Assembly (NCBI GenBank): GCA_037074765.1
Contig: JBAMDO010000257.1
Span: 1 to 64,000, forward strand
Origin: Mansonella perstans
Taxonomy: Eukaryota; Nematoda; Chromadorea; Rhabditida; Onchocercidae
DNA length: 64,000 nt
Reading direction: 5' to 3'
In this document: one piece after another, positions 50,287-61,526 of the stretch
Layout: each line of letters opens with the position of its first letter
Numbering within the stretch: position 1 is the first letter of the stretch
Made by a program: the position numbers and the translations under genes
Notes under the pieces: model-generated
What the model saw: only the letters and a program-made list of their open reading frames with translations
Databases searched by the model: none
Told to the model about the DNA's origin: nothing

Positions 50287-53200
50287 ATGGATGGGTCGTC
50301 GGCGGCTAGTGCTTCAAAAGAAACGGGAACGGGAAGTAGCGATACTGCCTCCACTTCATACCAGCAATGTATGCCATTTGATGTAATTTTTGATGAACTG
50401 ACAGAAATTTGCATTTGATAAATAACTATTTTCGGAGTGTACATACATTTCTTATTTTCTAGATCCGGAAATGAGTGCTGAACAAGAGTTTTTCTTATAC
50501 GAGCTTGAAACAACTGATTCGGGTAGTGTTGGTTTGGTGCTAAGGTTAGCTACGAATTTATAGTTATTTCGTTGTCCGTTTAAAGTTAAATTAAAAAAAA
50601 AAAAGAATCACCTTTGCTTTCATCTTTCGAGTTATTGTAATTGTTTAGAGCAATTTATGATTGTGGTGACGTCCACAAATTTGCACGTGCTCTGGAGCAT
50701 CGTATACATCATTATGATAAAAGTATCCAGAAAATTTGTTTTTACCATTATCAGGGATATGTTGATGCAATGAAACAGCTGCTACAGTTGAAGACGCGAT
50801 GTTTGGAAATCAAGGCAAATTTTCTTTCGTAAAGTGTTTGTTAATTTGCTTTGAAGATTTGTCAAAAGTCTTGCTATCTTCTTCGTCTTTCAAATATTAA
50901 TATAAAAGCTACTGTACGTGTGCATGAGAGCACTATAGCTGACTGATTGTGCATGGAAGATTTTTCAGGATGAAGTGAACGCAGTAGATCATAATATCCA
51001 GGAAAGCAGCAAAGAGTTACGGAAGCGTAGTGCAGAAATTGTGCGTTATAGAAAACTTCAAAGGAATGCAAATACGGCTATCGATCATATTTCTCTGTGT
51101 TTACCCGTGCTTGAAAATTATGCCAAACTAAATGACCATATGCAACAGAAGAAGTAAAAATTGTTATTTCTTTGTGGTTTAGTTATCGCTTTATTTTTTC
51201 AAATCTTTACTTTTTTTTCTTTTCTTGTATGATTATGCTATAAATTTATATGTAAATTAATCATGAAGGAATTAAAATTTCTAATATGATAATTTGCAGA
51301 TTTTATCAGGCGTTAAAAGTGCTGGAAGAATTGGAACACACCTATATGGTACATGTTGATAACTATCGTTTTACACAAGCATTAAAGAAATCACTACTTC
51401 CAATTCGTGAGCAAATCAAGGAAAAATCATTTTCGGAATTCACAGATTTTCTGGAAGATATTCGGAAGGTTTCCGGTTAGTCTTTTCTTATTTTATGTTC
51501 TGTTTTACCATCAGTTTATGAAATGGTCTGAGTTTCCTATAGGTTCGATATAGACGATCATTTTCAGGACGCATTGGGCAGCACGCATCGAAATGTACGG
51601 CTGAACAGCACTCTTTTGGAATGACAGAAGCTGAACGTGTGAAACGTTTACAGGAAGAGGGGAAAAAGAATGCTGTGAATGGTGATGTCGGTAAGTTGGT
51701 TACGTTTCAAATCATGTGTATCACATTTCTAAGCATAGGATTTGCATAAAAAAACATGATCCGAAAAGTTCGAACTAACGTAGTAGCTTGAGAGCACGGT
51801 AATGGATACGAAGAAAATTTATCAGTTATACTAAGAAAGCAAGATGTGATTGATAATATGTCCTTAAATTTCAGAGTTGTTGTATTTCATCAATCAAATC
51901 ACTTTATTCCAGATGTGAATAACATTTTATTCCTTTTCTGAAAACTTTTCAGTACTTTCATCTGATGGTTCACTTGTCAAAAGAAATGATAAGGGACAAC
52001 GAAAAACAATGCAAATGCCCCTCTCTGAAGAGGATGAATTATTAAGCGCTCAAGATCTTATTGATTTCACACCAATTCATCGGTGCTGTCAGATCTTTAA
52101 TGTCATTGTAAGTGGACCTTTTGCGTAGTATGAAATCCTCAAACTCACATGTTAGTTGTTTCTAAAGTTAAATTTCTGTAAATCATTTAATCATTTTCAT
52201 TTATGTAGCTTTGGCATTTCAGGGTGAGAAAGAGACTTTCGAAGCTTACTACAGAAAACAGCGGAAAGAGCAAGCAATGGTTGTTATTCGACCGCCAGGC
52301 AAACTGGTATGAAGTGTTTTTAAAAGAAAACTTCTTAGTGTTCTGAGCAAGTTACATACGGTTTTTATCCTACCTGGACACTGCGGAAACAATAGCGTTC
52401 GGTATTATATGCATCGCCGCTTTTTTTTTTAGATCAAACGGAGCTTTAATTTTCTAATCTTTGTTGTAGCAAGAATCAATTCATTCGTACGTGAAATATT
52501 TGGATGAAATTATTGGCTTTTTCGTAGTCGAAGATCATATCATGCAGACAGAATCTAGTCTTGTAACAGCTGCTTATAAGGATCAGCTTTGGGAGATGGC
52601 ACTACAGCAAGTTACAACCACTATGAATGCCCATTTTGTAAGTCTCTATACTAATTGGCATTACATTATTCTTATTATGTAAGCATAATGTGGTATTTCT
52701 CGATATAAATTTTGGTAAATTATTTGAATTTAATAATGAGAAAAATACGAGTTTTTTGCTACAGGGTGGTTGTTTGGATGTTGAGATGATGTTGAAGATG
52801 AAGAAAGTGATTTTATTGTTTGCTATGACAATGAAAAGTTATGGATTTGGAATTGGTTCTCTTTACACTCTGCTTCAAAATTTCAGGTATTTGGGGGTGT
52901 TTTTCTAAATCAAGTTTGCAGTTAGGTGTGCAATGGAATGGTCTTGAATACTTGATAATAATATTTTGTCTAAGCATTTCAGTTCAATAAAGGCAAAAAA
53001 AAAATATGATCAACGATAAAAACAAAGATCACAGTTCCAAATATTTTTCATTTCTGCTTGTAGTATTTCTCACAAAATCAACCACATTTACCCAAAAATA
53101 ACTTCAACGGTAAAACTAACTTTCTTGAAGAGTGGAAGTTGTTTTACTTATTTTTTACTTTGTTAATGGAATGAATTTTGCTTCTGAAATCACTGCAGAG

Positions 53201-55469
53201 ATCAGTATAATGAAATTTTGATGCGAGAATACTGTGCTCAATTCGAACGAGACCTTGAAAGTGACAATTATACGCCAATAACAGCAAAAGATGAAGAAGC
53301 CTTCAGAGCAGTAGTAACACATTTCCCCTTCTATCGAAGGGGGATGGATCAGGTATAAGTTGTTATCACTAATTTTTGTTGACTTCAGATAAATTTTTCA
53401 ATACTCACTAAACTTTCTTTATTAAAATGTTTTTTTTTTTTTTTTTTTTTTTTTTTTGCATTTTCCAGGAGCCTTATCCTCGGGTGTTTCCGTTTTCGAA
53501 GTTCGTACCAGCAGTATATGGTCAAGCGAAGAATTATCTGGTTGGATGTTTGAAATTTATGGAACATCTACAGCTGTCTCCCACTGAGGTCGGTTCAGAT
53601 TGCTTTTTCTTCAAATTTCTTTGGTATCGATTGTTATTATCTAATAGCCTTTGGGAGATAAAATCTCTATCAGTCTAGTTTATTTTCTTGTCATTACATT
53701 TGTTTTAAAATTCCTAACATATTGTACTAAATTGCCAATATATGTTTAACGTGGTTTATCCCACTGATATTTCCAAATAAGTGTTTATCTTTGTTTTATC
53801 CTGTTTTCTAGGTTGACGACACAGTACGCCGTTATGCAAATGTGCTTCTTGCGCGGTGGTCGGGTTCCTTGAAAAGTTTTGTAGCCAACAAAAAGCGGAC
53901 GCTTATACAGGTTTGAAGATTTACGTATGGTAGTATTTTATCATATAAGAAATAAATTAAAGATTTTTCAAATCATTTATTCAATTTGACATTGTTTTTT
54001 AGCTTGTTCAAATCACAATTAATATCGGTTATCTTGAGAAGTCGTGTGAATCACTGGAACATTACATCAGTAAACTAACGAATGCGAGTAATAGTTCTGG
54101 TAGCACTGCAGGACATTTAGTTACGTTAAAGGATCAGGTTTTTAGGTTTGTTTATTTTAATTTTCACGGGAGAAGAAGTGGCAGAAAGTTCAAAGAGTAG
54201 GCATTTTCAAAAAATTGATTTTCAAGAGATGCGCGTTCGGAAGTGGAACAACAGATTGACGATGCACTTCGTGACAAAGTGGATGCTTTTCTTGATCTTG
54301 GTCAGTTTTATTTGCGATTTGCTTTCCCAACTTACAGTTAGAATTGCTATTCAGTTTCGAGTTGAAATTTCTATTCTTTCAAACTCACTGAAATGATTCT
54401 CTGTCAATCTAACAAAATTTTAGCGAACTACGATTGGGAATTGTCAGGCTCAAGCGGTCGAGCAAGCGATTACATCACAGATTTGATCAAGTTTTTAGAA
54501 ACAACTTTTGTTTCATTCAGTAATTTGCCAAGTCTTCTGGCAAGACATGTTTGTATGCAGGTGAGCTTTTTTACGATTTATGGCATAAAAGGAAGCGCTG
54601 ATGCTATGTTTTCCTTTAGATACTAAAAATTGGGGCGCTTTGTCTTTATTTAGTACTCATTTTCTATTTGCGCCTCTTAAATGGAATAATAAAACCAAAA
54701 ATTCTGTTCATTTTTGGATAATCATCTTTATTGCGAGTAGTAATAAAATAATTACAGTTTAGTACCATCCTAAGAATATTTGAATGCCAATAATGAAATT
54801 TTTATATGTAAATAGTTTGTTTGAAGACAATTAAATAGACTGTTTTTAGACCTGTAAATATTTGGCAAATCGATTAACAGATTTACTTCTGAATACAGAT
54901 TTGAAAACTGTAAGCACTGGTGCACTCGATCAGTTCGATTTGGATGTGATACAATGCGAACTATTTGCTTCTCAGTGTCCTGTAGCAGGATTGGAAGTAT
55001 GTATCAGCTCTTTTGACCTTTCTTATTTGTAAGTAACTTCTAGTCTATTTCAGGATGGAACCCTTTCGATGACTTTTGCCAGTTTGAGACAACTTCTTGA
55101 TCTAGTTATGAAGGCTGATTGGGCAACTTACTTGGCTGATTATGGGAAAGACGAAAGCAAGTATTCAAGAGTTAAAGCTTCGCACGCGATTATCTTGTTG
55201 GAGAAGTATGTGTTACCTAATATTTCAGTCTTTTAAATTTTCGTACACCGTTATTTCTGCATAAGTTTCGGATCTGCTTTACGAGGGTAAGTTTTGCAGC
55301 CTTTTCAGTTTTAATGTTTCAGTAGATCTGTTTTTTTCACATCTCAAATTTTAGACTGGTTGAATTCGAGCGCAAAACATCAAGTTTTTTCGCCAAAGGT
55401 CGTGAGAAGGATCGTAAAAAACTTTTGGACACAATTCTTCGCCAGTTGCGTGCTCTTGCCAATCAGTAA
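50287..55469 (+). CDS. sec-15: Exocyst complex component SEC15 (EXOC6), complete
   Basis: SEC15 is the exocyst subunit that binds Rab GTPases on secretory vesicles and tethers them to the plasma membrane. Exons: 50287-50368, 50463-50544, 50649-50814, 50969-51153, 51300-51475, 51568-51690, 51953-52107, 52223-52306, 52470-52637, 52765-52886, 53199-53352, 53469-53588, 53812-53910, 54003-54145, 54227-54300, 54424-54560, 54850-54996, 55054-55205 and 55355-55469. The sum is 2484 nt, 827 residues, close to the ~800 of other SEC15 proteins. Diagnostic blocks: CFYHYQGYVDAMKQLLQLK, LCLPVLENYAKL, FLEDIRKVSGRIGQHA, EAYYRKQRKEQA, IIGFFVVEDHIMQTESSLV, LANYDWELSGSSGRASDY, FDLDVIQCELFASQCPV and DWATYLADYGKDESKYSRV. 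The C-terminal helical domain that binds RAB11 is intact. The start lies 9 nt after an AG acceptor. The third intron needs a GC donor (AAG|GCAAAT at 50815). Confidence 0.96.
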
Positions 55470-55652
55470 CTTGATAGAAAATCATTTAATTATTTGTGGT
55501 TTAGGTTTAGGTTCCTATTGTGATAATTTTGACATTTGGCATATGACAATATACAATGCTGTTTCGTTAATTTAGCAAACTTTAAAACTATCCGTAATTT
55601 GGACATATCATTTCATCTAGAAAAAAAAACTTTGTTTTCCTATTTATTATTG

Positions 55653-55685
<33 letters not shown>

Positions 55686-56118
55686 GAACTTTAGATTATT
55701 ATTTCATGAAAAGAACATCTTTCTTCTGTATTCTATTTGTAAACATACCATAGTCTGTGGCTTAGCCATTTCTGTCCATTCCATTTTGACATGCTTTTTG
55801 TTTGTTTCAATGCTATATTGTACGTAAAGCATAATAGGATTTTAATTTTTCCTCTTTCACAGGTGCTTGTTTATTTGGGTAATCAATAATTTCGCGCAAA
55901 TTTATCTGTGATGACTGTCCTTAATTAAAAATTTTTCTTTATCTAATACAGACGTGGTTTATGATCTCAACAGAAGAGATTCATTTTAAAAAAACCTACA
56001 TTTGTGTTTTGCATATGCTGTGATGTTTTTCTGTTTTTTTGCTCAACAGTTGTTAACTTGATAATTTAAATGAATTATTCGCTATAATTTCGTTACATAA
56101 GTAAATTCCTTTTCTAAT

Positions 56119-56152
<34 letters not shown>

Positions 56153-57085
56153 AAAAAAAGTTCATTCCGTATTTTGATGCAGTGAAATAATAAGTCAAAT
56201 GTGAATAAACAGTGGTTTTTTTCTAGCGGCATAAACAAAACAGTTGAGTAAATATTATCAAATAATTCATTCACAGTAGTGAAGTTTGTTCGCTGCCTGG
56301 TGTTGTTGACTGTAGTATCATTTTCTGTGTGCTTTGATGTATGGGTAAATATGCATTCCAATTATTTTTTTGAGCATTAGTTAGGTATGGCGAAATTTGA
56401 TTTAAAAAAAACTCGGAATATTTATTGTTCGCCAAAAAAAAGAAATGAATTTACCCTTAAATTCCAATTTAAAATTTTCTGTACAAGATTTGTGCTAGAG
56501 GAAGTTTTAATTCAATTATCTATTATGGTGTTTTTGAAACTATTAGGATTTTCAGTGTTCAATTTGTTGTTTATTCAAATAAAGAATGAGAAGAATACCA
56601 TATTCAGCAGCACTGGGGCCAGGCAAATTGCTAAAAGCCGGAAATTTTTTAAATACTTCAAAATTTATCAAATATCTTTACTGGTACACACTCCGATGAA
56701 ATGTCATTTAGCGATAGAAAATAAAAGAAGGATTAAACAGTTTTCTTTCTTTTAAGTAATAGAAAAACAGAGAAAGAAAGAAAAGTTTAGTAATTGAAAA
56801 AGTAATTTAGGATAAAATGATTTAACCTGAATTTTTAAATTTAAATTTTTTCCCAAAATTCTTTGAAGCATTTGATTGTTCCATTTTCGTATCCTTATTC
56901 ATTAGAATAAAATGATATAGAATAGAATATTCTTGAAAAGGAATAAGCATAATAGCATTGAGCAGTCGCAATATATCTTTTTAGTACATAATTTACTAAT
57001 AATGCATACTGTTGCAATTAATGAACATTTAATCAAATTAATAAATTAATCAAAAGATCAAATTATTCACTTTTTATTTTAGGTA
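55470..57085. other. Intergenic, sec-15 to lustrin/PEBP gene
   Basis: sec-15 3' UTR followed by AT-rich DNA with long T and A runs (55661-55685 and 56119-56150). A 122-codon plus-strand frame at 56387-56755 is Lys/Phe/Ile-rich, lacks acceptor or donor context and has no recognisable domain, so I do not call it. Confidence 0.5.
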
Positions 57086-60000
57086 ATGTTATTGCCGTAT
57101 ATGCTTGCTAATATTGTCATTTTTCAACCAATCTTTTCAAGTATGCTTCAATTCAATTAATGATTTTCTAACTACCATCCATAATTCAAATTATCTATAC
57201 TATGATTTCATTTTAATGGCACATTTTCTCAAGTTATAGAAATTCAACTAGATCACTTTTCTGAAATATGATAAAAATGAGAATGATCAAGAAAAAATGC
57301 CCCAAAGCCTCCTGCAACACCTGGGATTCCCAAACCGTCTCTGATCCAGGTACTAACCAGACTTAACGTTGCTTAACTTGACGGATCGAACGAGATATCG
57401 TACTTTCGACGTGGTATGATTGTAGACAAAGTAGAACACCAATACAAACATTAAATTCCCATCACTGCATCGATCTGTTGTCCCAAAATATTGTTTAACT
57501 GTTGTTGTTTTAGTTCGGCTGATAAACTTCAGATATTTTAAGAACTCGATGTTTTTTAAAATTTGATTGCTTAAGAAGAAAATAGCAATATCTTACTTGT
57601 AGCTTTGTAAAATATTGTGCTATAATTGGTCATTATCAGTATTAAAATACATAATTTCTTTTTATATAAGCATGTTTACACCGTATTTGATAATATTTCA
57701 TCGACAGACTTAATTATTATTATGGTGTTATATAAAATGACTGATATACAATTACTTTGCATAATTGCTATGCAATATTAATTAAATTTGTAACTTAAAA
57801 TATTAATTAATAATTTGAAATATCAATTATCATTTTATTTGGATTAAATGATTAAATGAATTATTTGAATTAAATGATAAAATGATTTATTTGGATTAAA
57901 AATCGAAATTTTGCAGATGTATTTTCACAAGAATATATTTGTCCAAATAATGCAATGCATTTGGATCTTAAACCATGCAATCCAGATGATCGTAATCAAT
58001 GTCCAAAAAATTTTGCTTGTCGACGTAGTCGCTTAGCCAGATCTGGTACAATAACCAATGAAATAATTCATCTATGTTGTGAAGCTAATAATATGACGAT
58101 TGAAAATTGTATGATTTTTGAATTTGTTTTTTTTTTTTTTCAAATTAAATAAATGAACAAACAACTAATAATAAAAAAATAATTTTGCAATGAAACATAA
58201 AATTTCTTTCATTTATATTTTCTTTTAAAAAACAAAAAATTTTTTTAGAACAGAAAATATTGAGTCAATTTTTTTTTTTTTTTTTTTATAGGGTTTGAAG
58301 AGCTTGAACTTTCACCTCAAGTATTTCCACAATTTCCATCATCCAGTCTTGATTATGTTAGTGTTAATTTTTAATAAAATTTTTCCGTTTTTACTTTCCA
58401 TCTATCTAATCTTCTAATCTTGATGCAATTGCAATGTTTCTGATTGTAAAATCATTTTCTGTGGTTTGGCAATAATTTCATAAATGAAAGAATAAGTGAT
58501 GATTCATCTAATTAACTCTAATTACTCATTCATCTAATTAACTCTAATTACTTTTTTATTTAGAATAGTAGATACGATAATTATTAACAATTATATAACT
58601 GTCACATATAATTTTAATAATGATTAACAGGTAAATATAACTAATAATGCAGAAAAACAGTTACCAGTTGTTCATTTGAGTGATGAATTACATATGCTCA
58701 ATTACCCTAATTATATAACTGCTAATATACAAGCTTTACAATTTCAATCAATCATTCCACCTCCCGATGGATATCTTCATGTTATCTCGTTGATTGGTAA
58801 TAATTTTCAATGGTTAATTTTTTTTGTTTTTTTTTTTGCATTTCATATGCCATATTTATTTTATTATGTATTCCGATTTTACCAAATAAATGTTTCAGAT
58901 GTCACTAGAAGACCCACTGCATTGTTTATCGATTACGATTTACCATCAACAGGTGCCGTTTCAATAAATTTTCAAAATATCATTAATTCAAAACATCGCT
59001 TCTTTGGTCATATTGGTAACGGTACTGTACCACGGCAAGATACCTGTAAGCTTTATTTTCTTTTGAAAAAAAACAGATGAATTCCTGATTCGTTAGGATA
59101 AAAAAAAAAAAAAAAAAAGCGTGTAAAAGAAAAACTTAAACTAGCAAACTTAATCTCTGAAGATCTGAAATTTTCTTTGAACTGACTCAATGCAACACAG
59201 ATTTCAAACCTACATTACAAATAGAATTTGTCCTTCTGATCTTCGCATTAATTAAATTAAATAATGCTTAATTCAACAGCAATGAGATTTGAATTTCAAT
59301 TAACTATTAAAGTAAGTCCTTACTAGTTAATCCATTTTGTTATATATAAAGCGAAAAAAGAAAATTTTTATGTTCTACTAAATATGTTCAAAAAAAAAAA
59401 AAACTTTCAAGGCATTGAATGATTTTACCATATTTCAATAAAAAATTGAAGAGCAATTAAATTCTAATTTTTTTTTTTTTTAAATGCAGATCGACAGCAA
59501 TATACTGTAGTCATATATAGAACAGAAGTTCCTCTAAGTGATCAAGTAAATGTTACTGCTGATATAATACAATTTATTGACCACATCGCATATTTTATTA
59601 GCAATTCAGCAACTGGTCGAGCTCTTGGTAAACCAGTCGCTGGATTTTTCTTTTATGCAAGTTTTTTTTATCAAAAAAAAAATTGAAAAAAAAAATGGAA
59701 TAGTTGAAATATTTATATTAAAAACATAATTTCACTTCAGTAATCATCAATAATAATGCTTTCCGATTTCTCAATTTTTTTTTTCTCATTTACATTATTT
59801 GAAAAAAAAATATCGAATTTCATATTTAAATTATTTAATCCTAATATATAACAAAGTTTGGATGACCTTTTTTGTTAATGTTGTAACATTGATTAAGAAG
59901 AGATAATTAATGATTCAATCGATCAGGTTTGTTTTTCCAAAATATTGTTGCATTTTATGAGATGGAAAAATATTTTAAAAAAATTAATAAACTTACCAAT

Positions 60001-60139
60001 GCAAGATTAAATAATTAAAAAAAGTTAAAAAAAATTGACATGTCTATGATGATTTTTTTTTTTTTTATTCAAGCTAATATATAAGTTATCATAAATTTTT
60101 GATGCAGTTTTATTATCAATAAGAAGAAAATGGCTTTTT

Positions 60140-60178
<39 letters not shown>

Positions 60179-60580
60179 GTGTTAATTTTGCATTGGTAAG
60201 TTTATTAATTTTTTTTATATATATTGCTTATAAGCAAAAAAACAAACAAGCAAACAAAAAACAACTGTATATATATACAGATATATTTTATATATATTTT
60301 TTTAAACTTTAACTGGTATACCTGAAATGATATGTGATATTTATTATCTATGATGAAATAGTTTCAAAAAAATCTGTTACTGATTTACTACTTTTTCTGA
60401 TGATTCATAAATTTTTAGATTACAACAAAGAGAACAATATTTCCTGTACAATCTAAAATTCATCCACCAGCACCATACTTTCCGAATTATTCCAAATCTT
60501 CAATGATCTATAATCGAAATTTCATCCTTTTATGGTTGCTTTTGAAAATCATTTTAATTTTTTCTTTTTATATTGCTTAA
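57086..60580 (+). CDS. Secreted lustrin-type Cys-rich plus PEBP-like protein
   Basis: Exons: 57086-57140, 57917-58108, 58292-58356, 58631-58796, 58899-59045, 59490-59656 and 60419-60580. The total is 954 nt, 317 residues, frame-consistent throughout. Residues 1-18 (MLLPYMLANIVIFQPIFS) form a probable signal peptide. A Cys-rich module follows: CPNNAMHLDLKPCN, then CPKNFACRRS and HLCC, the pattern of nematode lustrin-type repeats. The second half resembles a phosphatidylethanolamine-binding protein fold: ALFIDYDLPSTGAV, QQYTVVIYRTEVPLS and the closing LGKPVAGFFFY. Several N-glycosylation sites (NVTA, NITN, NMTI) fit secretion. The tail is Pro-rich (HPPAPYFPNYSK) and ends in a hydrophobic segment (FILLWLLLKIILIFSFYIA), suggesting a membrane or GPI anchor. 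The last junction uses a GC donor, TAT|GCAAGT. PEBP assignment is inference. Confidence 0.65.
57307..57427 (-). pseudogene. Near full-length 5S rRNA-like sequence, copy 2, in an intron
   Basis: The reverse complement spans a complete 5S rRNA plan. It has a GTCTACAATCATACCACG 5' end, AAGTTAAGCAACGTTAAG (A-box region), GGTTAGTACCTGGATCAGAG (intermediate element and C box), GGGAATCCCAGGTG, and a 3' stem ending TTGCAGGAGGC. Substitutions relative to the usual nematode 5S fall in normally conserved places: GTACGATATCTCGTTCGATC replaces the expected GCACGCCATCCCGTCCGATC. It is therefore probably a pseudogene or divergent dispersed copy. It lies antisense in intron 1 (57141-57916) of the lustrin/PEBP gene. 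Confidence 0.8.
58499..58552. repeat. 26-bp tandem repeat in an intron
   Basis: TTCATCTAATTAACTCTAAT with flanking TACTCA occurs twice head to tail inside intron 3 of the lustrin/PEBP gene. Confidence 0.8.
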
Positions 60581-60813
60581 TTAAAATGCCCTTAGAAAAA
60601 TCATGTTTGCGAATATAAGTTTTTCAAATTTTATGCATTATTCAGATTTTTCATTTTTGCGAAATCTTAATAATTATAATTTATTTTATGTTTTTCGATT
60701 AAAAATTTTAGAAGGGTCAAAATTTATCAAATTTGCGCATTTGACAGGATCAATTGATTTTCTGAAATTCAACCTTTCTGTTTATTTCATTTTCAAGCGG
60801 ATAGTCAAAGTAC

Positions 60814-60851
<38 letters not shown>

Positions 60852-61079
60852 CAGGACATACGAATTAAATGAAGCATTAAATTTTCGATAACAAAAAATT
60901 TGGATACAAGTGCAGCGCAGGTGCAAGATGTGATTTTATTGAATATAATTTCTTTGTTTCCATGATTTTACTTATTTTTATAAATTTATTTATTTTGAAA
61001 ACTGCATCGGTTGATATGTGGGTTAATTGAATAATAAAATGATATAAAAAAATAAATAGACAATATGAAAAAATGGACA

Positions 61080-61526
61080 TCAGAAATGATACAACAATGA
61101 GTGAAACAATTCAATCATTTCATTCTCGACAAAAGTATCTATTGATTGATTTGGTGACACTAATATGCAACCTGTGTCAATATTGTTAGAATCCATTTTG
61201 CATAAGAAGTAACTTTGTGATCCTTGTATATCAGTATACTTTATAATCCAATTCCATAATAATATACCTATCACTTATATCCCAAATATTGCTAGAAATA
61301 AAAAAAAGAAGTTAACAAAAATTTCCTAATGCATCTCCTCATTTGCTTTTTTTTCTAAACTCTTTTACTTATTTAAATTTTATTTTTACTCTCAAAATTT
61401 ATAAGACGGTCATTTTAAGAGAAGATATTATTATTAAACAAATGGAAAAAAAAAAAATATCATTAAAATAAATGTAAAATATAATTTGCATACCTAATCC
61501 AGGTACAGTAACGTTAATTACAAATG
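61080..61526 (-). CDS. Two C-terminal exons of an unidentified minus-strand gene
   Basis: Minus-strand exon 61526-61494 (acceptor ATTTCAG, donor TTAG|GTATGC) encodes FVINVTVPGL and ends in phase 1. Exon 61273-61080 joins in frame after acceptor GGATATAAG and reads VIGILLWNWIIKYTDIQGSQ, later MDSNNIDTGCILVSPNQSID, to a TGA. The second acceptor is poor in pyrimidines, so this junction is tentative. There is one NVT glycosylation motif and a hydrophobic stretch, so a secreted or membrane protein is possible. I do not recognise a family, and no upstream exons were identified. Confidence 0.3.

Noticed and set aside
50815..50832. GTAAAG at 50832 as the donor for sec-15 exon 3
   Set aside because: It joins the next exon in a frame that stops within three codons; the GC donor at 50815 keeps frame and homology.
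56387..56755. 122-codon plus-strand frame before the lustrin/PEBP gene
   Set aside because: AT-driven composition, no domain, no acceptor or donor linking it to the downstream gene, whose own first exon at 57086 fits well.
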